Assembly (NCBI GenBank): GCA_903928495.1
Contig: CAIYQZ010000003.1
Location: forward strand, 1-64,000
Source: an uncultured bacterium
GTDB taxonomy: Bacteria > Pseudomonadota > Gammaproteobacteria > Burkholderiales > Burkholderiaceae_C
Direction of reading: 5' to 3'
Length of the DNA: 64,000 bases
The translations under genes were made by a program, and so were the position numbers. The notes under the pieces were generated by a model. It made no database searches. It was not told where the DNA came from and saw only the letters and a list, made by a program, of their open reading frames with translations. Below are positions 9,947 through 18,271 of this stretch, piece after piece. The first letter of the stretch is position 1. Each line of letters begins with the position of its first letter.

Positions 9947-10578
9947 ACACCGCGCAAGCCCAACTCGGCGCCATCCGGCAGGTGCTCCAGCAGCGGGCCC
10001 AGGCCGTGGCGGCTGCTCGCACTGCCCGGGAGGAGGCTGAACGGCGGGCAGAAGCCGAGCGCAACCTGTTTGCCCTGACCGTGGGCCCCGTGTCGCCCCT
10101 GCGGGTGCAGCGGCGCGCGCTGTTGGAGCGTGCCCGCGCCCTGCCCGTGGCCCGGCAGCGCGAGCTGGATGAACAGGCCGTCATGCACGAGGCCATTTCG
10201 GACGAGTTCGATGTGGAGAGCCTGCTCGACACCGACGAGGCCCTGAGCTACCGCCGCCCCGGCATGGGGCTGGACGTGATCCGCCAACTGAGGCGGGGCC
10301 GCTGGAGCCTGCAAGGCCAACTGGATTTGCACGGCCTGCGCAGCGACGAAGCCCGCGTGGCACTGGGCCAGTTTTTGCGCGAAGCGCACAAGGTGGGTTG
10401 GCGCTGCGTGCGCGTGGTGCACGGCAAAGGCCTGGGTTCGCCCGGCAAGACCCCCGTGCTCAAAAACAAGGTGCAGCGCTGGCTGGTGCAGAAAAACGAG
10501 GTGTTGGCCTTTGTGCAGGCCCGCGCGTCAGACGGCGGGGCCGGTGCGCTGGTGGTGCTGCTGGCGCCGGGTTGGTGA
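9943..10578 (+). CDS. Smr-domain protein (putative DNA/RNA endonuclease)
   Basis: 211 residues starting at a GTG that overlaps the radC stop. The N-terminal half is a charged Ala/Arg/Glu-rich helical region (about residues 1-100). The C-terminal Smr (MutS2-related) domain shows [15 protein letters not shown] and the [17 protein letters not shown] motif near residue 165. Smr proteins of this class nick nucleic acids; in E. coli the related SmrA/SmrB act on DNA or colliding-ribosome mRNA. The closest role here is unknown. It converges on the asparaginase gene, with 63 bp between and no obvious terminator. Confidence 0.9.
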   Translation: MNTAQAQLGAIRQVLQQRAQAVAAARTAREEAERRAEAERNLFALTVGPVSPLRVQRRALLERARALPVARQRELDEQAVMHEAISDEFDVESLLDTDEALSYRRPGMGLDVIRQLRRGRWSLQGQLDLHGLRSDEARVALGQFLREAHKVGWRCVRVVHGKGLGSPGKTPVLKNKVQRWLVQKNEVLAFVQARASDGGAGALVVLLAPGW

Positions 10579-10641
10579 AAGGAAACGACCTTGACCGCGT
10601 GGCAGATCTGAAACGGGGCGGTGTGTGGCCTCTCAGGCCCG

Positions 10642-11646
10642 TCAATACCGGTCAAACGCTGCTTGCACCGCTTCCGTTTGCATGCCGTGCGCCAGTGACA
10701 GGGCCAACAAAACGCGTGCCTTTGCCGGAGACAAGGTATCGCCAGCCACGGTGCCGTGGGCTGAGTCGTCAAACTCCATGTTGCGCATCACGATGCCGGT
10801 GGCCGCTCGCGGTGCCCTGACCACCACAACTCCCCTGCGGGTAGCGCCTTGAACCGCTTCAGCCATCGCGTCGCTCAATGAAGCCGTGCCTGCGCCAGCC
10901 ACGACCAGGCCTTTGGCGCCTGCATCCACCAGTGCGGAAACGGCCACACCGGTGTCATCCTGATGCCCGACGACGATGTCGACCCGGGGCATGGTGGTCA
11001 TGTCGGTGGTGTTGAACACCGTGTCCAGTGTGTGGGTGCGGGCCGGCGTTTTGTACAGCCGCACGTGGCTGTCGACCACCCATCCCAGGATGCCGAAAAC
11101 CGGTGCCCTGAAGCTGTCCAACGTCATGGTGTCCATTTTGTGCACATCACGGGCGGCAATGATCTGGTCGTTCATGACCACCATCACACCCAGGCCGGCG
11201 GTCAAGGGGCTGGCAGCCGCAACAACCGACCGGTAGAGGTTCATGGGGCCGTCTGCACTCAGGCTGGTGGATGGGCGCATGGCACCGGTCACAACCACCG
11301 TTTTTCGGCTTTTGACCACCAGGTTCAGAAAGTAGGCCGTTTCTTCCAGTGTGTTGGTTCCCACGGTCACTACCACACCGGTGCAGTCGGTTTCGTTGAG
11401 CCAGTGGTTGACCCTTCTGGCCAGGTGCAGCAGGGTGGCCCCGCCCAGATTCTGGCTGGCGACCTGGGCCACCTGTTCGCTTTCAAGCGACGCGACGTTG
11501 CGCAAGGCGGGTATCGCCAGCAACAACTCGTCAACAGGTGTGACCGCAGGGCGGTAGCCCGCGTATTGGGTGTTGTTTGCGCCTGACCCGGCGATGGTGC
11601 CGCCGGTACCGAGTACCGCAACTTTGGGTGGTGTGATGGAGTTCAT
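10642..11646 (-). CDS. L-asparaginase family protein with altered active-site motif
   Basis: 334 residues from the ATG at 11646. The type II asparaginase fold is clear: LGTGGTIAGSG (residues 12-22), GAMRPSTSLSADGPMNLYRS, MNDQIIAARDVHK and a C-terminal KARVLLALSL. The second catalytic motif, normally THGTDT with Thr89 and Asp90 in E. coli AnsB, reads TVGTNTLEET here, so the His is Val and the catalytic Asp is Asn. Thr, Lys and Tyr of the site look conserved. No signal peptide is seen from 11646; an in-frame upstream ATG at 11745 adds an unlike-family N-terminus without a signal. It may be a weak or re-purposed amidohydrolase. Confidence 0.88.
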   Translation of the reverse strand: MNSITPPKVAVLGTGGTIAGSGANNTQYAGYRPAVTPVDELLLAIPALRNVASLESEQVAQVASQNLGGATLLHLARRVNHWLNETDCTGVVVTVGTNTLEETAYFLNLVVKSRKTVVVTGAMRPSTSLSADGPMNLYRSVVAAASPLTAGLGVMVVMNDQIIAARDVHKMDTMTLDSFRAPVFGILGWVVDSHVRLYKTPARTHTLDTVFNTTDMTTMPRVDIVVGHQDDTGVAVSALVDAGAKGLVVAGAGTASLSDAMAEAVQGATRRGVVVVRAPRAATGIVMRNMEFDDSAHGTVAGDTLSPAKARVLLALSLAHGMQTEAVQAAFDRY

Positions 11647-11787
11647 GTGCCGATGATCATGCACCGCCAGCAGCCATGGAGTGTTGGGAACACGTTTCGC
11701 ACGTTCAGATGCTTTCCCGTCCTTTGCAGTTGCAGTCGCATCCACTCTGACCTGCTGCGCAACGTCACAAAGCCACGACCGACCGCG

Positions 11788-12216
11788 TCAAACAGCGCCC
11801 CGGTTACGCATCCAGTCAGCGGTCTGAAAAAAACTGTCCTTCAGGCGGCTGCGAAGCGCCGGGTCTACCCCCACCTCGCCCATGGCCTGGTCCATGCAGG
11901 CCACCCACTGGTCTCGCTCCAGGATGCCGATGGAAAACGGCATGTGCCGCATGCGCAGACGCGGGTGGCCAAAGCGCTCGGTGTAGTGCTGCGGGCCGCC
12001 CAACCATCCGCACAGAAACCAGAACAGCTTTTGACGCGCTTCGTCCAGCGTGCTGCCGTGGCTGGCGCGCAAGGCGGCATAGCCAGGTTCCAGGTCCATC
12101 AGGTCGTAAAAACGGTCCACCAGGGCCTGCACCCGGGGCTCACCGCCGACCCATTCAAACGGCGTGGCAAAGGCTGTGCCTGATTCGTTCTGGGGAGGGG
12201 GTTCTTGGATGTGCAT
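11788..12216 (-). CDS. Group II truncated haemoglobin
   Basis: About 142 residues from MHIQEPPPQ (ATG at 12216; an upstream ATG at 12243 is possible). It is a 2-on-2 globin that binds haem and O2 or NO in the cytosol. Visible features are FEWVGGEPRVQALVDRFYDL (helices A-B with the B10 Tyr), GGPQHYTERFGHPRLRMRH carrying the proximal His, and DQWVACMDQAM with the group II-typical Trp at G8. Likely roles are oxygen delivery or NO detoxification. It stands 31 bp downstream of the large permease gene and could be co-transcribed with it. Confidence 0.93.
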   Translation of the reverse strand: MHIQEPPPQNESGTAFATPFEWVGGEPRVQALVDRFYDLMDLEPGYAALRASHGSTLDEARQKLFWFLCGWLGGPQHYTERFGHPRLRMRHMPFSIGILERDQWVACMDQAMGEVGVDPALRSRLKDSFFQTADWMRNRGAV

Positions 12217-12247
12217 GGGAACACTGTAGGCGCAAACGTGCAAGAAG

Positions 12248-14806
12248 TCAGGTGGCTGCCCGACGCAGCGTGGCCACCACGGGCGTGTTCAGCACACTGC
12301 GCAAGCCCCACCAGCCCGCGCCCAGCGCCAGCACGGCACCGGCCAGTGCGCCCAGCACGGGCACCCAGGGCGATGGGTTCCACTGGAATTCAAACGCATA
12401 CTTGGCCAGCGCCCAACCCACGGCCGACGCCACCACCGATGCCAGGCTCCCCGCCAGCAAACCCACGCCCACCAGTTCGGCACGCTGCACCTGGCGCAGC
12501 AGGGCCGATGTGGCACCCACTGCCCGCATGATGGCGAACTCACGCTCGCGCTCGGCCCGCGTGGCCGTGACGGCTGCGAACAGCACCACCAGCCCGGCGG
12601 CCAGCGTGAAACCAAACAGAAACTCGATGGCCTGAATGACCTGCCCCAGCACCTGCTGCACCTGGGCAATGGTGCTGCTCATGTCCACATTGGTGATGTT
12701 GGGGAATTCGCGCACCAACGCGTTGTCGAACTTGGCTGGCGACGCACCAGGGGCGCGGAAGGCGCTGATGTAGGTCACAGGCACATCGGCCATCTGGGCC
12801 ACGGGGTACATCACAAAGAAGTTGACGTGCAGGCTGCCCCAGTCAACCTTGCGCAGGCTGGTGATGCGCGTGGTGCTGACCTGGCCCGCCATGTCAAACG
12901 ACAGCGTATCGCCAAGCTTCAGGCCCAGCTCTTGGGCCAAGCCCTCTTCCACGCTGGTGCCGTCGGCTTCGTTGACCGTCCACTGCCCTGCCACCACCTC
13001 GTTGTAGGCGGGTTGCTCGGCGGCGTGCGACAGGTTGAACTCGCGCTCGGACAGGCGGCGGCCGCGCTCGGTGGGGAAGTTGTCGGGGTTGACCGTCTGA
13101 CCGTTGATGGCCACCAGGCGGCCGCGCATCATGGGGTACCAGTCGTACTTGGCCACACCCGCCGCCGTCAGCCGGAACTGAAATGCCTCGGCCTGATCGG
13201 GCTGGATGTTGATGACAAAGCGGTTGGGGGCGTCGGGCGGGGTGGCCTGGCGCCAGCTGGCAATCAGGTCGGTGCGCAGCAGCACCAGCAACACCAGCGC
13301 CAGCAGGCCCACGGCCAAGGCGCTGACCTGCACCACCGCGTAGCCGGGGCGGGCGCACAGCTGGCGAGTGGCCAGCATGAGCCAGCGCGGGGCGGTGCTT
13401 TCGTTCACGCTGGCGCGCAGCACGCGCACTGCAGCGTAGCTGGCCAGGGCAAACACGCCCACCGCAGCAGCAAAGCCGCCCACGGCCAGCAGGCCCAGCG
13501 TGAGGTCACGGCTGACGGCCAGCAACAGCGCGGCAAAACCCGCCACACCCAGGCCCAACACGGCCAAGGATGCAGGTTTGATGTTGCCCACATCGCGCCG
13601 AATGACGCGCAGCGGTGGCACCTGCGCCAGTTGCAGCACGGGCGGCAGGCCAAACGCCATCATCAGCGTGAGGCCCAGGCCCAGCCCGAACAACACCGGC
13701 CACAAGCTGGCTGCAGGCAACGCCACCTGCACCAGCCCACCCAACAGGGCCACAAACACATGGTGCACGGCAAACCCCAGCGCCACGCCCAGCGCACTGG
13801 CCACCAAGCCCACGGCCAGAAACTCCAGTGCATAGGCCCAGGCCATGGTGCGCTGGCTCAGGCCCAGCACACGCAGCATGGCGCAGTCGTCCAGGTGGCG
13901 GGCAGCAAACCCGCGTGCGGCAATGGCCACGGCCACAGCGCTCAGCAGCGCGGCCAGCAGGGCCACCAGGTTCAGGAATTTTTCGGCACGCTCCAGCGTG
14001 CGTTGCATCTCGGGCCGCCCCGCCTCCAGCGACTCCAGCCGCGCGCCGCGCACGTTGCCCGCGTCCAGCTCAGCCTGTGCCCAGGTGGTGAACTGGCGCA
14101 CAGCTTCGTCACCCGCTTTGCCAGCCGTGCCGTCGCCGGCCACCGCAAAACGGTGGGAAATGCGGCTGGCGGGCTGCACCAGCGCGGTGGCGGCCAGGTC
14201 GGCCTGGTTCAGCAGCACACGGGGGGCAAAACTCATGAAGCCACCGCCCCGGTCGGGCTCGGCGGTCAACACCTGTGTGATGGTCAAAGTGGCATCACCC
14301 AACAGCAGGGGCTGGCCCATTGCCAGATCGAGCGCCACCAGCACGCCAGCGTCCACCCACACGGTGCCGGGGGCTGGAATGTCGCGGGTGGGCTGGCCGG
14401 GCAACTCGGGACCAGGAGCAACCGACAGGCGGCCACGCAGCGGGTAGCCAGGGCCCACTGCTTTCAATGCCACCAACCGCGTGGCCCCTCCCTGCGCCTC
14501 AGGGGCGCGGCCCATGGTGGGGAAACTCAGCGTGGGCGCGGTTTGCAGGCCCAGACTCTGGGCTTTGGCCATGAAGCTGTCGGGGGCGGCGTTGTCACTG
14601 GCCAGCACGGCGTCACCGCCAATGAGCTGGCGTGCATCGCGGGTGAGCCCGCCCTGAAGCCGGTCGGCAAAAAACCCCACCGAGGTGAGCGCCGCCACTG
14701 CCAGCGTGACGGCCACCAACAACAGCCTCAACTCTCCGGCCCGGAAGTCGCGCCACAGCGAACGCAGGGCCAGGGTGAACGGACCCGGGCGGGAAGAAAT
14801 TTGCAT
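12248..14806 (-). CDS. FtsX-like ABC transporter permease (YbbP-type)
   Basis: An 852-residue inner-membrane permease with two FtsX-type four-helix modules. The first TM helix follows the N-terminus (GELRLLLVAVTLAVAALTSV). A large periplasmic domain follows, then TM segments around 280-480 including LVALLAALLSAVAVAIAARG, a second periplasmic domain, and a final helix pair near 730-840. This class exports or extracts lipids or lipoproteins, or works as a mechanotransmission complex. The ATPase partner, usually adjacent (YbbA-like), is not next to it in this window; upp lies upstream. The start carries the MQISSRPG leader. A dispersed repeat copy sits just before the start at 14808. Confidence 0.93.
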   Translation of the reverse strand: MQISSRPGPFTLALRSLWRDFRAGELRLLLVAVTLAVAALTSVGFFADRLQGGLTRDARQLIGGDAVLASDNAAPDSFMAKAQSLGLQTAPTLSFPTMGRAPEAQGGATRLVALKAVGPGYPLRGRLSVAPGPELPGQPTRDIPAPGTVWVDAGVLVALDLAMGQPLLLGDATLTITQVLTAEPDRGGGFMSFAPRVLLNQADLAATALVQPASRISHRFAVAGDGTAGKAGDEAVRQFTTWAQAELDAGNVRGARLESLEAGRPEMQRTLERAEKFLNLVALLAALLSAVAVAIAARGFAARHLDDCAMLRVLGLSQRTMAWAYALEFLAVGLVASALGVALGFAVHHVFVALLGGLVQVALPAASLWPVLFGLGLGLTLMMAFGLPPVLQLAQVPPLRVIRRDVGNIKPASLAVLGLGVAGFAALLLAVSRDLTLGLLAVGGFAAAVGVFALASYAAVRVLRASVNESTAPRWLMLATRQLCARPGYAVVQVSALAVGLLALVLLVLLRTDLIASWRQATPPDAPNRFVINIQPDQAEAFQFRLTAAGVAKYDWYPMMRGRLVAINGQTVNPDNFPTERGRRLSEREFNLSHAAEQPAYNEVVAGQWTVNEADGTSVEEGLAQELGLKLGDTLSFDMAGQVSTTRITSLRKVDWGSLHVNFFVMYPVAQMADVPVTYISAFRAPGASPAKFDNALVREFPNITNVDMSSTIAQVQQVLGQVIQAIEFLFGFTLAAGLVVLFAAVTATRAEREREFAIMRAVGATSALLRQVQRAELVGVGLLAGSLASVVASAVGWALAKYAFEFQWNPSPWVPVLGALAGAVLALGAGWWGLRSVLNTPVVATLRRAAT

Positions 14807-14807
14807 A

Positions 14808-14857
14808 GAAATAGCCCCTAGCGCTTGATGGTATTGCGTAGACAGCTATTCAATTAT
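14808..14857 (+). repeat. Dispersed intergenic repeat, copy B
   Basis: Core AGCCCCTAGCGCTTGATGG, then TATTGCGTAGACAGCTATTC. It fills the spacer between the upp stop and the permease start and abuts the upp stop codon. Confidence 0.8.
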
Positions 14858-15486
14858 TTGGTTCCAAATATCCGGTCGCCTGCGTCACCCAGGCCGGGCA
14901 CGATGTAGCCGTGGCTGTTCAGCCCCCTGTCCACGGCGGGGGTGTAAACCGGTACCTCGGGATGGTGGTCGTGAAAAGTCTTGAGTCCCTGCGGGCACGT
15001 CACCAGGCAGGCAAAACGGATGGAGCGGGGGTTGGTTTGCTTCAGGCGGTCCACCGCTGCCACGGCAGAGTTGCCGGTGGCCAGCATGGGGTCGAGCACT
15101 ATGACATCGCGTTCCTGCATGTCGTGGGGCATCTTGAAGTAGTACTCCACCGCCTGCAAAGAATCGGGGTCGCGGTAGAGGCCGATGTGGCCCACGCGGG
15201 CACCGGGGATGACATGCAGCATGCCATCCAGAAACCCATTGCCTGCGCGCAGAATGGAAGCCAGAACCACTTTTTTACCGTCGATCACGCGGGACTTCAT
15301 GGTTTCCAGCGGGGTTTCGATCTCGATCTCGTGCATCGGCATGTCACGCGTGATCTCGTAGGCCAGCATGGCGCTGATTTCGTGCACCAGTTCGCGAAAG
15401 CTTTTGGTGCTGGTGTCCTTGCGGCGCATCAGGGTGAGCTTGTGCTGCACCAGGGGGTGGTCAATGACGTGGACTTGTCGGCTCAT
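14854..15486 (-). CDS. upp: Uracil phosphoribosyltransferase
   Basis: Pyrimidine salvage enzyme: uracil plus PRPP gives UMP, in the cytosol. It is 210 residues, standard length. Family blocks are present: [20 protein letters not shown] near the N-terminus, [13 protein letters not shown], the PRPP loop [15 protein letters not shown], and the uracil-binding C-terminus [20 protein letters not shown]. The stop codon is at the edge of repeat copy B. Confidence 0.98.
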   Translation of the reverse strand: MSRQVHVIDHPLVQHKLTLMRRKDTSTKSFRELVHEISAMLAYEITRDMPMHEIEIETPLETMKSRVIDGKKVVLASILRAGNGFLDGMLHVIPGARVGHIGLYRDPDSLQAVEYYFKMPHDMQERDVIVLDPMLATGNSAVAAVDRLKQTNPRSIRFACLVTCPQGLKTFHDHHPEVPVYTPAVDRGLNSHGYIVPGLGDAGDRIFGTK

Positions 15487-15560
15487 GGGGCTTCCTTGGG
15501 CGGAGTAACAGCGTTACCCTGGGTCGGGCTGGTACCCGAGGGGGCGGGTTTGCCCTGAGT

Positions 15561-16451
15561 TTAGGCGCTCGCCACCGCAGGTTCAGGCACAGCGTCCATG
15601 ACCAATCGTTCGGGATGGGTAAAGCACAAAAAGCGCTTGTGTGTGGCTCGCCCGATGGCGCACAAACCCACCTGGCGGGCCACCTCCAGGCCCATTTGGG
15701 TCATGCCGCTGCGCGACACCACCACGGGCACCCCCATCTGGGCCGATTTGATGACCATTTCACTGGTCAACCGCCCAGTGGTGTAGAACACTTTGTCTTC
15801 GCCGGTCATGGGCTCCCCCGCTGGGCCCTGCTGCAGCCACATCCAGCCGGCAATGGTGTCCACCGCATTGTGCCGGCCCACGTCTTCCACAAACAGCAGC
15901 AGTTCGTCTCCCCGGAACAAGGCACAACCGTGCACCGAACCGGCCGACTTGTAGGTGCTTTCCTGCAGTCGGATGGCGTTGACCACTGCCTGCAACTGGC
16001 TTTGGCGCAGGCGGATGTTGGGGGGCAGCACCAAATCAGCCACGTCGTCCATCAGCGCACCGAACATGCTGCCCTGGCCGCAACCGGTGGTGACCACGCG
16101 TTTGGCTGTTTTGGCTTCGATGTGGTCGATGCCACTGCGGGTTTTGACAGACGCGGCGCCCACGTCCCAATCCACAGTGACGGACTCGATGTCGGCAAGA
16201 GAGGACACCAGACGCTGGTTGCGCAGGTAACCCAGCACCAGCCACTCGGGCCGTGCGCCCAAAGTCATGAGAGTGACCAACTCGCGCTTGTCCACATACA
16301 CCGTCAGCGGGCGCTCAGCGGGAATGGAGAGGTCCACCATCTGCCCGAACTCGTTCATCACGGTGGTTTGGCAGGTCAGTGGCGCGCGGGCCTGGGTCAG
16401 TGTGGGATGCACGTTGGAGGGGCAGGTGTCCGTTGACGTGTGTTGAACCAT
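15561..16451 (-). CDS. fdhD: Formate dehydrogenase accessory sulfurtransferase FdhD
   Basis: FdhD transfers sulfur from a cysteine desulfurase to the bis-MGD molybdenum cofactor so that formate dehydrogenase becomes active. It is 296 residues from MVQHTSTD (ATG at 16451; one at 16478 is possible). Conserved blocks: ELVTLMTLGARPEWLVLGYL, VHGCALFRG, FVEDVGRHNAVDTIAG, YTTGRLTSEMV and SRSGMTQMGLEVARQ. The sulfur-carrying CxxC loop reads TTGCGQGS (Cys124), with only the first cysteine kept. It lies downstream of the fdh operon but behind a terminator, so it may also have its own promoter. Confidence 0.95.
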   Translation of the reverse strand: MVQHTSTDTCPSNVHPTLTQARAPLTCQTTVMNEFGQMVDLSIPAERPLTVYVDKRELVTLMTLGARPEWLVLGYLRNQRLVSSLADIESVTVDWDVGAASVKTRSGIDHIEAKTAKRVVTTGCGQGSMFGALMDDVADLVLPPNIRLRQSQLQAVVNAIRLQESTYKSAGSVHGCALFRGDELLLFVEDVGRHNAVDTIAGWMWLQQGPAGEPMTGEDKVFYTTGRLTSEMVIKSAQMGVPVVVSRSGMTQMGLEVARQVGLCAIGRATHKRFLCFTHPERLVMDAVPEPAVASA

Positions 16452-16486
16452 CCGGGGGAATCTCCAAAAATCCGGCAACGGTACAA

Positions 16487-16509
16487 GAAAAAGGCCGCTT
16501 GCGGCGGCC
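16487..16509 (-). terminator. Rho-independent terminator of the formate dehydrogenase operon
   Basis: On the minus strand GGCCGC (16509-16504), loop CGCAA, GCGGCC (16498-16493), then TTTTTC. It lies 9 bp after the stop of the small periplasmic protein gene and before fdhD. Confidence 0.78.
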
Positions 16510-16517
16510 AGAGGGCA

Positions 16518-16832
16518 TCAGGACTTAGGGGCCGGCGCCGCGGCCACAAACGGGCCGGGGTCTGCGCAAGGCGGAGTGGCTGCGGCGGGCTTCACATCCT
16601 TTTTGGCTGCTGCAGCAGTCTTGAAATAGTGAGCCGCCGTTTTGTCCATCGATTTGCACAGCTTGAAGGCTTCAACCTTGTTACCGTGCGCTGTCTTGGC
16701 CGCAGCCTCAGCTGCTTTTGCTTTGGCTTCCTCGGTTTGCGGGGCAGCAGGCAACTTGGCGTGCGCCACTGGAGCGGTCAGACAGGCAATGGCACACAGT
16801 ACCGCGGCGGGAAAAACAAATATTTTTTGCAT
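16518..16832 (-). CDS. Small secreted protein of the formate dehydrogenase operon
   Basis: 104 residues. The start at 16832 is supported by AGGTGA 6 bp upstream. A Sec signal peptide runs MQKIFVFPAAVLCAIACLTA with cleavage predicted near AHA. The mature part is short, Ala/Lys-rich and helical (EEAKAKAAEAAAKTAHGNK), with CKSMDKTAAHYFK and a C-terminal PPCADPGPF, giving two cysteines. I do not recognise a named family. As the last gene before the operon terminator, 19 bp after fdhC, it is likely a periplasmic accessory to the Fdh complex. A direct function cannot be read from the sequence. Confidence 0.8.
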   Translation of the reverse strand: MQKIFVFPAAVLCAIACLTAPVAHAKLPAAPQTEEAKAKAAEAAAKTAHGNKVEAFKLCKSMDKTAAHYFKTAAAAKKDVKPAAATPPCADPGPFVAAAPAPKS

Positions 16833-16851
16833 TGTGTTCACCTGCAATTGG

Positions 16852-18009
16852 TCAGACAGAAGCGGTTTGGCCAGGCGCACCAGTTGATGCACGGCCAGTC
16901 GGGTCACTGCGCTGGGCTGGAATTTTGCCGGCCTTGACATCGTCGTACCAAAGTTCGTGGTGTTCTTTGGCCCAGCCCTCGTCCACATAACCGGTTTTCA
17001 TGGCCTTGTAGGCGTCTTTGGTACCAATGGTGCCCATGTAGATGTGACCCACCAAGATGCTCATCATGATGATGCCCGCCACGGAGTGCACCATGTGTGC
17101 CACTTGCATGTCACCACGCACATCGCCAAAGCCCGGAATCAGCTTGTTCAACACCAACCCGGAAACGACCACGATCACACCAGGGAACACCACGCCCCAC
17201 CAGTACATGCCTTTTTCACCAGCGTTGAAGCGGTGCGAAGGCACCTCATGGTTACCCAACATGCCACCGGCGCGCTTGAGCCAGACCCAGTCAGCGCGGT
17301 TGGCGATGTTGTCTTTCATGAACATGGCAATCACGATGACCAGAGACACCGCAAACAAAGGACCCACAAAGTTGTGCAGGTTTTTGAGCGCATACGTCAG
17401 CCAGCCGAACAGCGTGCCACCGATGACCGGCAGGATGAAAAACTTGCCAAACGCCATCACGATGCCAGACACGGCCAAAGCAACAAACGCCCCTGCATTG
17501 GTCCAGTGCGCCGCGCGCTCGAACGGCGTGAACCGCTCGATTTTCTTGCCGTTGTAAGGCACATGCCCACCCAAGGGGCCCTTGGTCTTGTAAAAGATCG
17601 CCAATGCCAGCACCGCAATCAACAAGAGTGAGCCACCGTAGGGCAGGATCCAGTGGTTGCGCACCTGTCTCCAGGCTTCACCGGCGTTGGTCACACGCGA
17701 GCCGGGGTACTGCACAAATGGCTGGATGAGGTTGCCCGCCTCCGGAGCCTGAGCCACCGGCAGACTGCTGTGCCCCGTCACACCCGAACCCACCTGGCGC
17801 CACATGGGTGCATTGTTCCCGGGCTGAACCTGGGCACGCTCACCATTGGTTTGGGTGGCGTAGCCGGGGGCTTCGCTGGCGTCGGGCTTGACGTCAAAGA
17901 TATTAGCGCTTTTGACAGCGCCAGGGGCCGCAGGCGTTGGGTCGGCTGCCAATGCCAAGGCAGGCAGGCAGATTGCCAGCGCAAGAAGGTGGGACATCAA
18001 CCGTTTCAT
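16852..18009 (-). CDS. fdhC: Formate dehydrogenase cytochrome b subunit (FdhC/FdoI-like)
   Basis: Membrane subunit that takes electrons from FdhB and reduces quinone. It is 385 residues from MKRLMSHLLA (ATG 18009, preceded by GGGAG). An N-terminal signal peptide ends near LALAA, followed by about 100 periplasmic residues and four TM helices. Haem b ligand candidates are HW in ERAAHWTNAGAF, H in KNLHNFVGPLF, and H in VAHMVHSVAGI and VGHIYMGTIG. The long N-terminal extension is absent from E. coli FdnI but, as I recall, common in beta-proteobacterial versions. It sits 13 bp after the small lipoprotein gene. Confidence 0.95.
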   Translation of the reverse strand: MKRLMSHLLALAICLPALALAADPTPAAPGAVKSANIFDVKPDASEAPGYATQTNGERAQVQPGNNAPMWRQVGSGVTGHSSLPVAQAPEAGNLIQPFVQYPGSRVTNAGEAWRQVRNHWILPYGGSLLLIAVLALAIFYKTKGPLGGHVPYNGKKIERFTPFERAAHWTNAGAFVALAVSGIVMAFGKFFILPVIGGTLFGWLTYALKNLHNFVGPLFAVSLVIVIAMFMKDNIANRADWVWLKRAGGMLGNHEVPSHRFNAGEKGMYWWGVVFPGVIVVVSGLVLNKLIPGFGDVRGDMQVAHMVHSVAGIIMMSILVGHIYMGTIGTKDAYKAMKTGYVDEGWAKEHHELWYDDVKAGKIPAQRSDPTGRASTGAPGQTASV

Positions 18010-18022
18010 GGTCTCTCCCTGT

Positions 18023-18271
18023 TCAGTTGGCGACGCGTGTGTAGTCGCTTTGCGTGTTGTGGGCACGCGCTTTCAAGTGCTGCGCCCAAGCGTTTTTGTC
18101 ACCTGATTTGAAGCCTTCCGAAGCAAAACGGCTGCTCTCGCCACCGGTGTAGGGTGCGGCGTCTTGTTTGGCTGCGCTGCGTTCACCCGACCCCTGAGGG
18201 CGTTCGCTGCAACCGACCAAGGCCACACAAGCCACCGAGCCCAAGACGATCAAAGTGCGACGGGCGTTCAT
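18023..18271 (-). CDS. Small lipoprotein of the formate dehydrogenase operon
   Basis: 82 residues. Its ATG overlaps the fdhB stop (ATGA). The signal peptide MNARRTLIVLGSVACVAL ends in the lipobox LVGC, so a lipidated protein is predicted. The mature part is hydrophilic (SERPQGSGERSAAKQ, then a C-terminal WAQHLKARAHNTQSDYTR). I do not know a function; its place between the Fe-S and cytochrome subunits suggests a role in assembly or stability of the complex. An upstream frame extension to 18343 overlaps fdhB and is unlikely. Confidence 0.82.
   Translation of the reverse strand: MNARRTLIVLGSVACVALVGCSERPQGSGERSAAKQDAAPYTGGESSRFASEGFKSGDKNAWAQHLKARAHNTQSDYTRVAN

Noticed and set aside
12827-14821. 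A 664-codon open frame on the plus strand opposite the FtsX-type permease gene
   Set aside because: It is a GC-driven shadow frame: rich in His, Gln, Gly and Ala, without domains, and fully antisense to a clear membrane protein.
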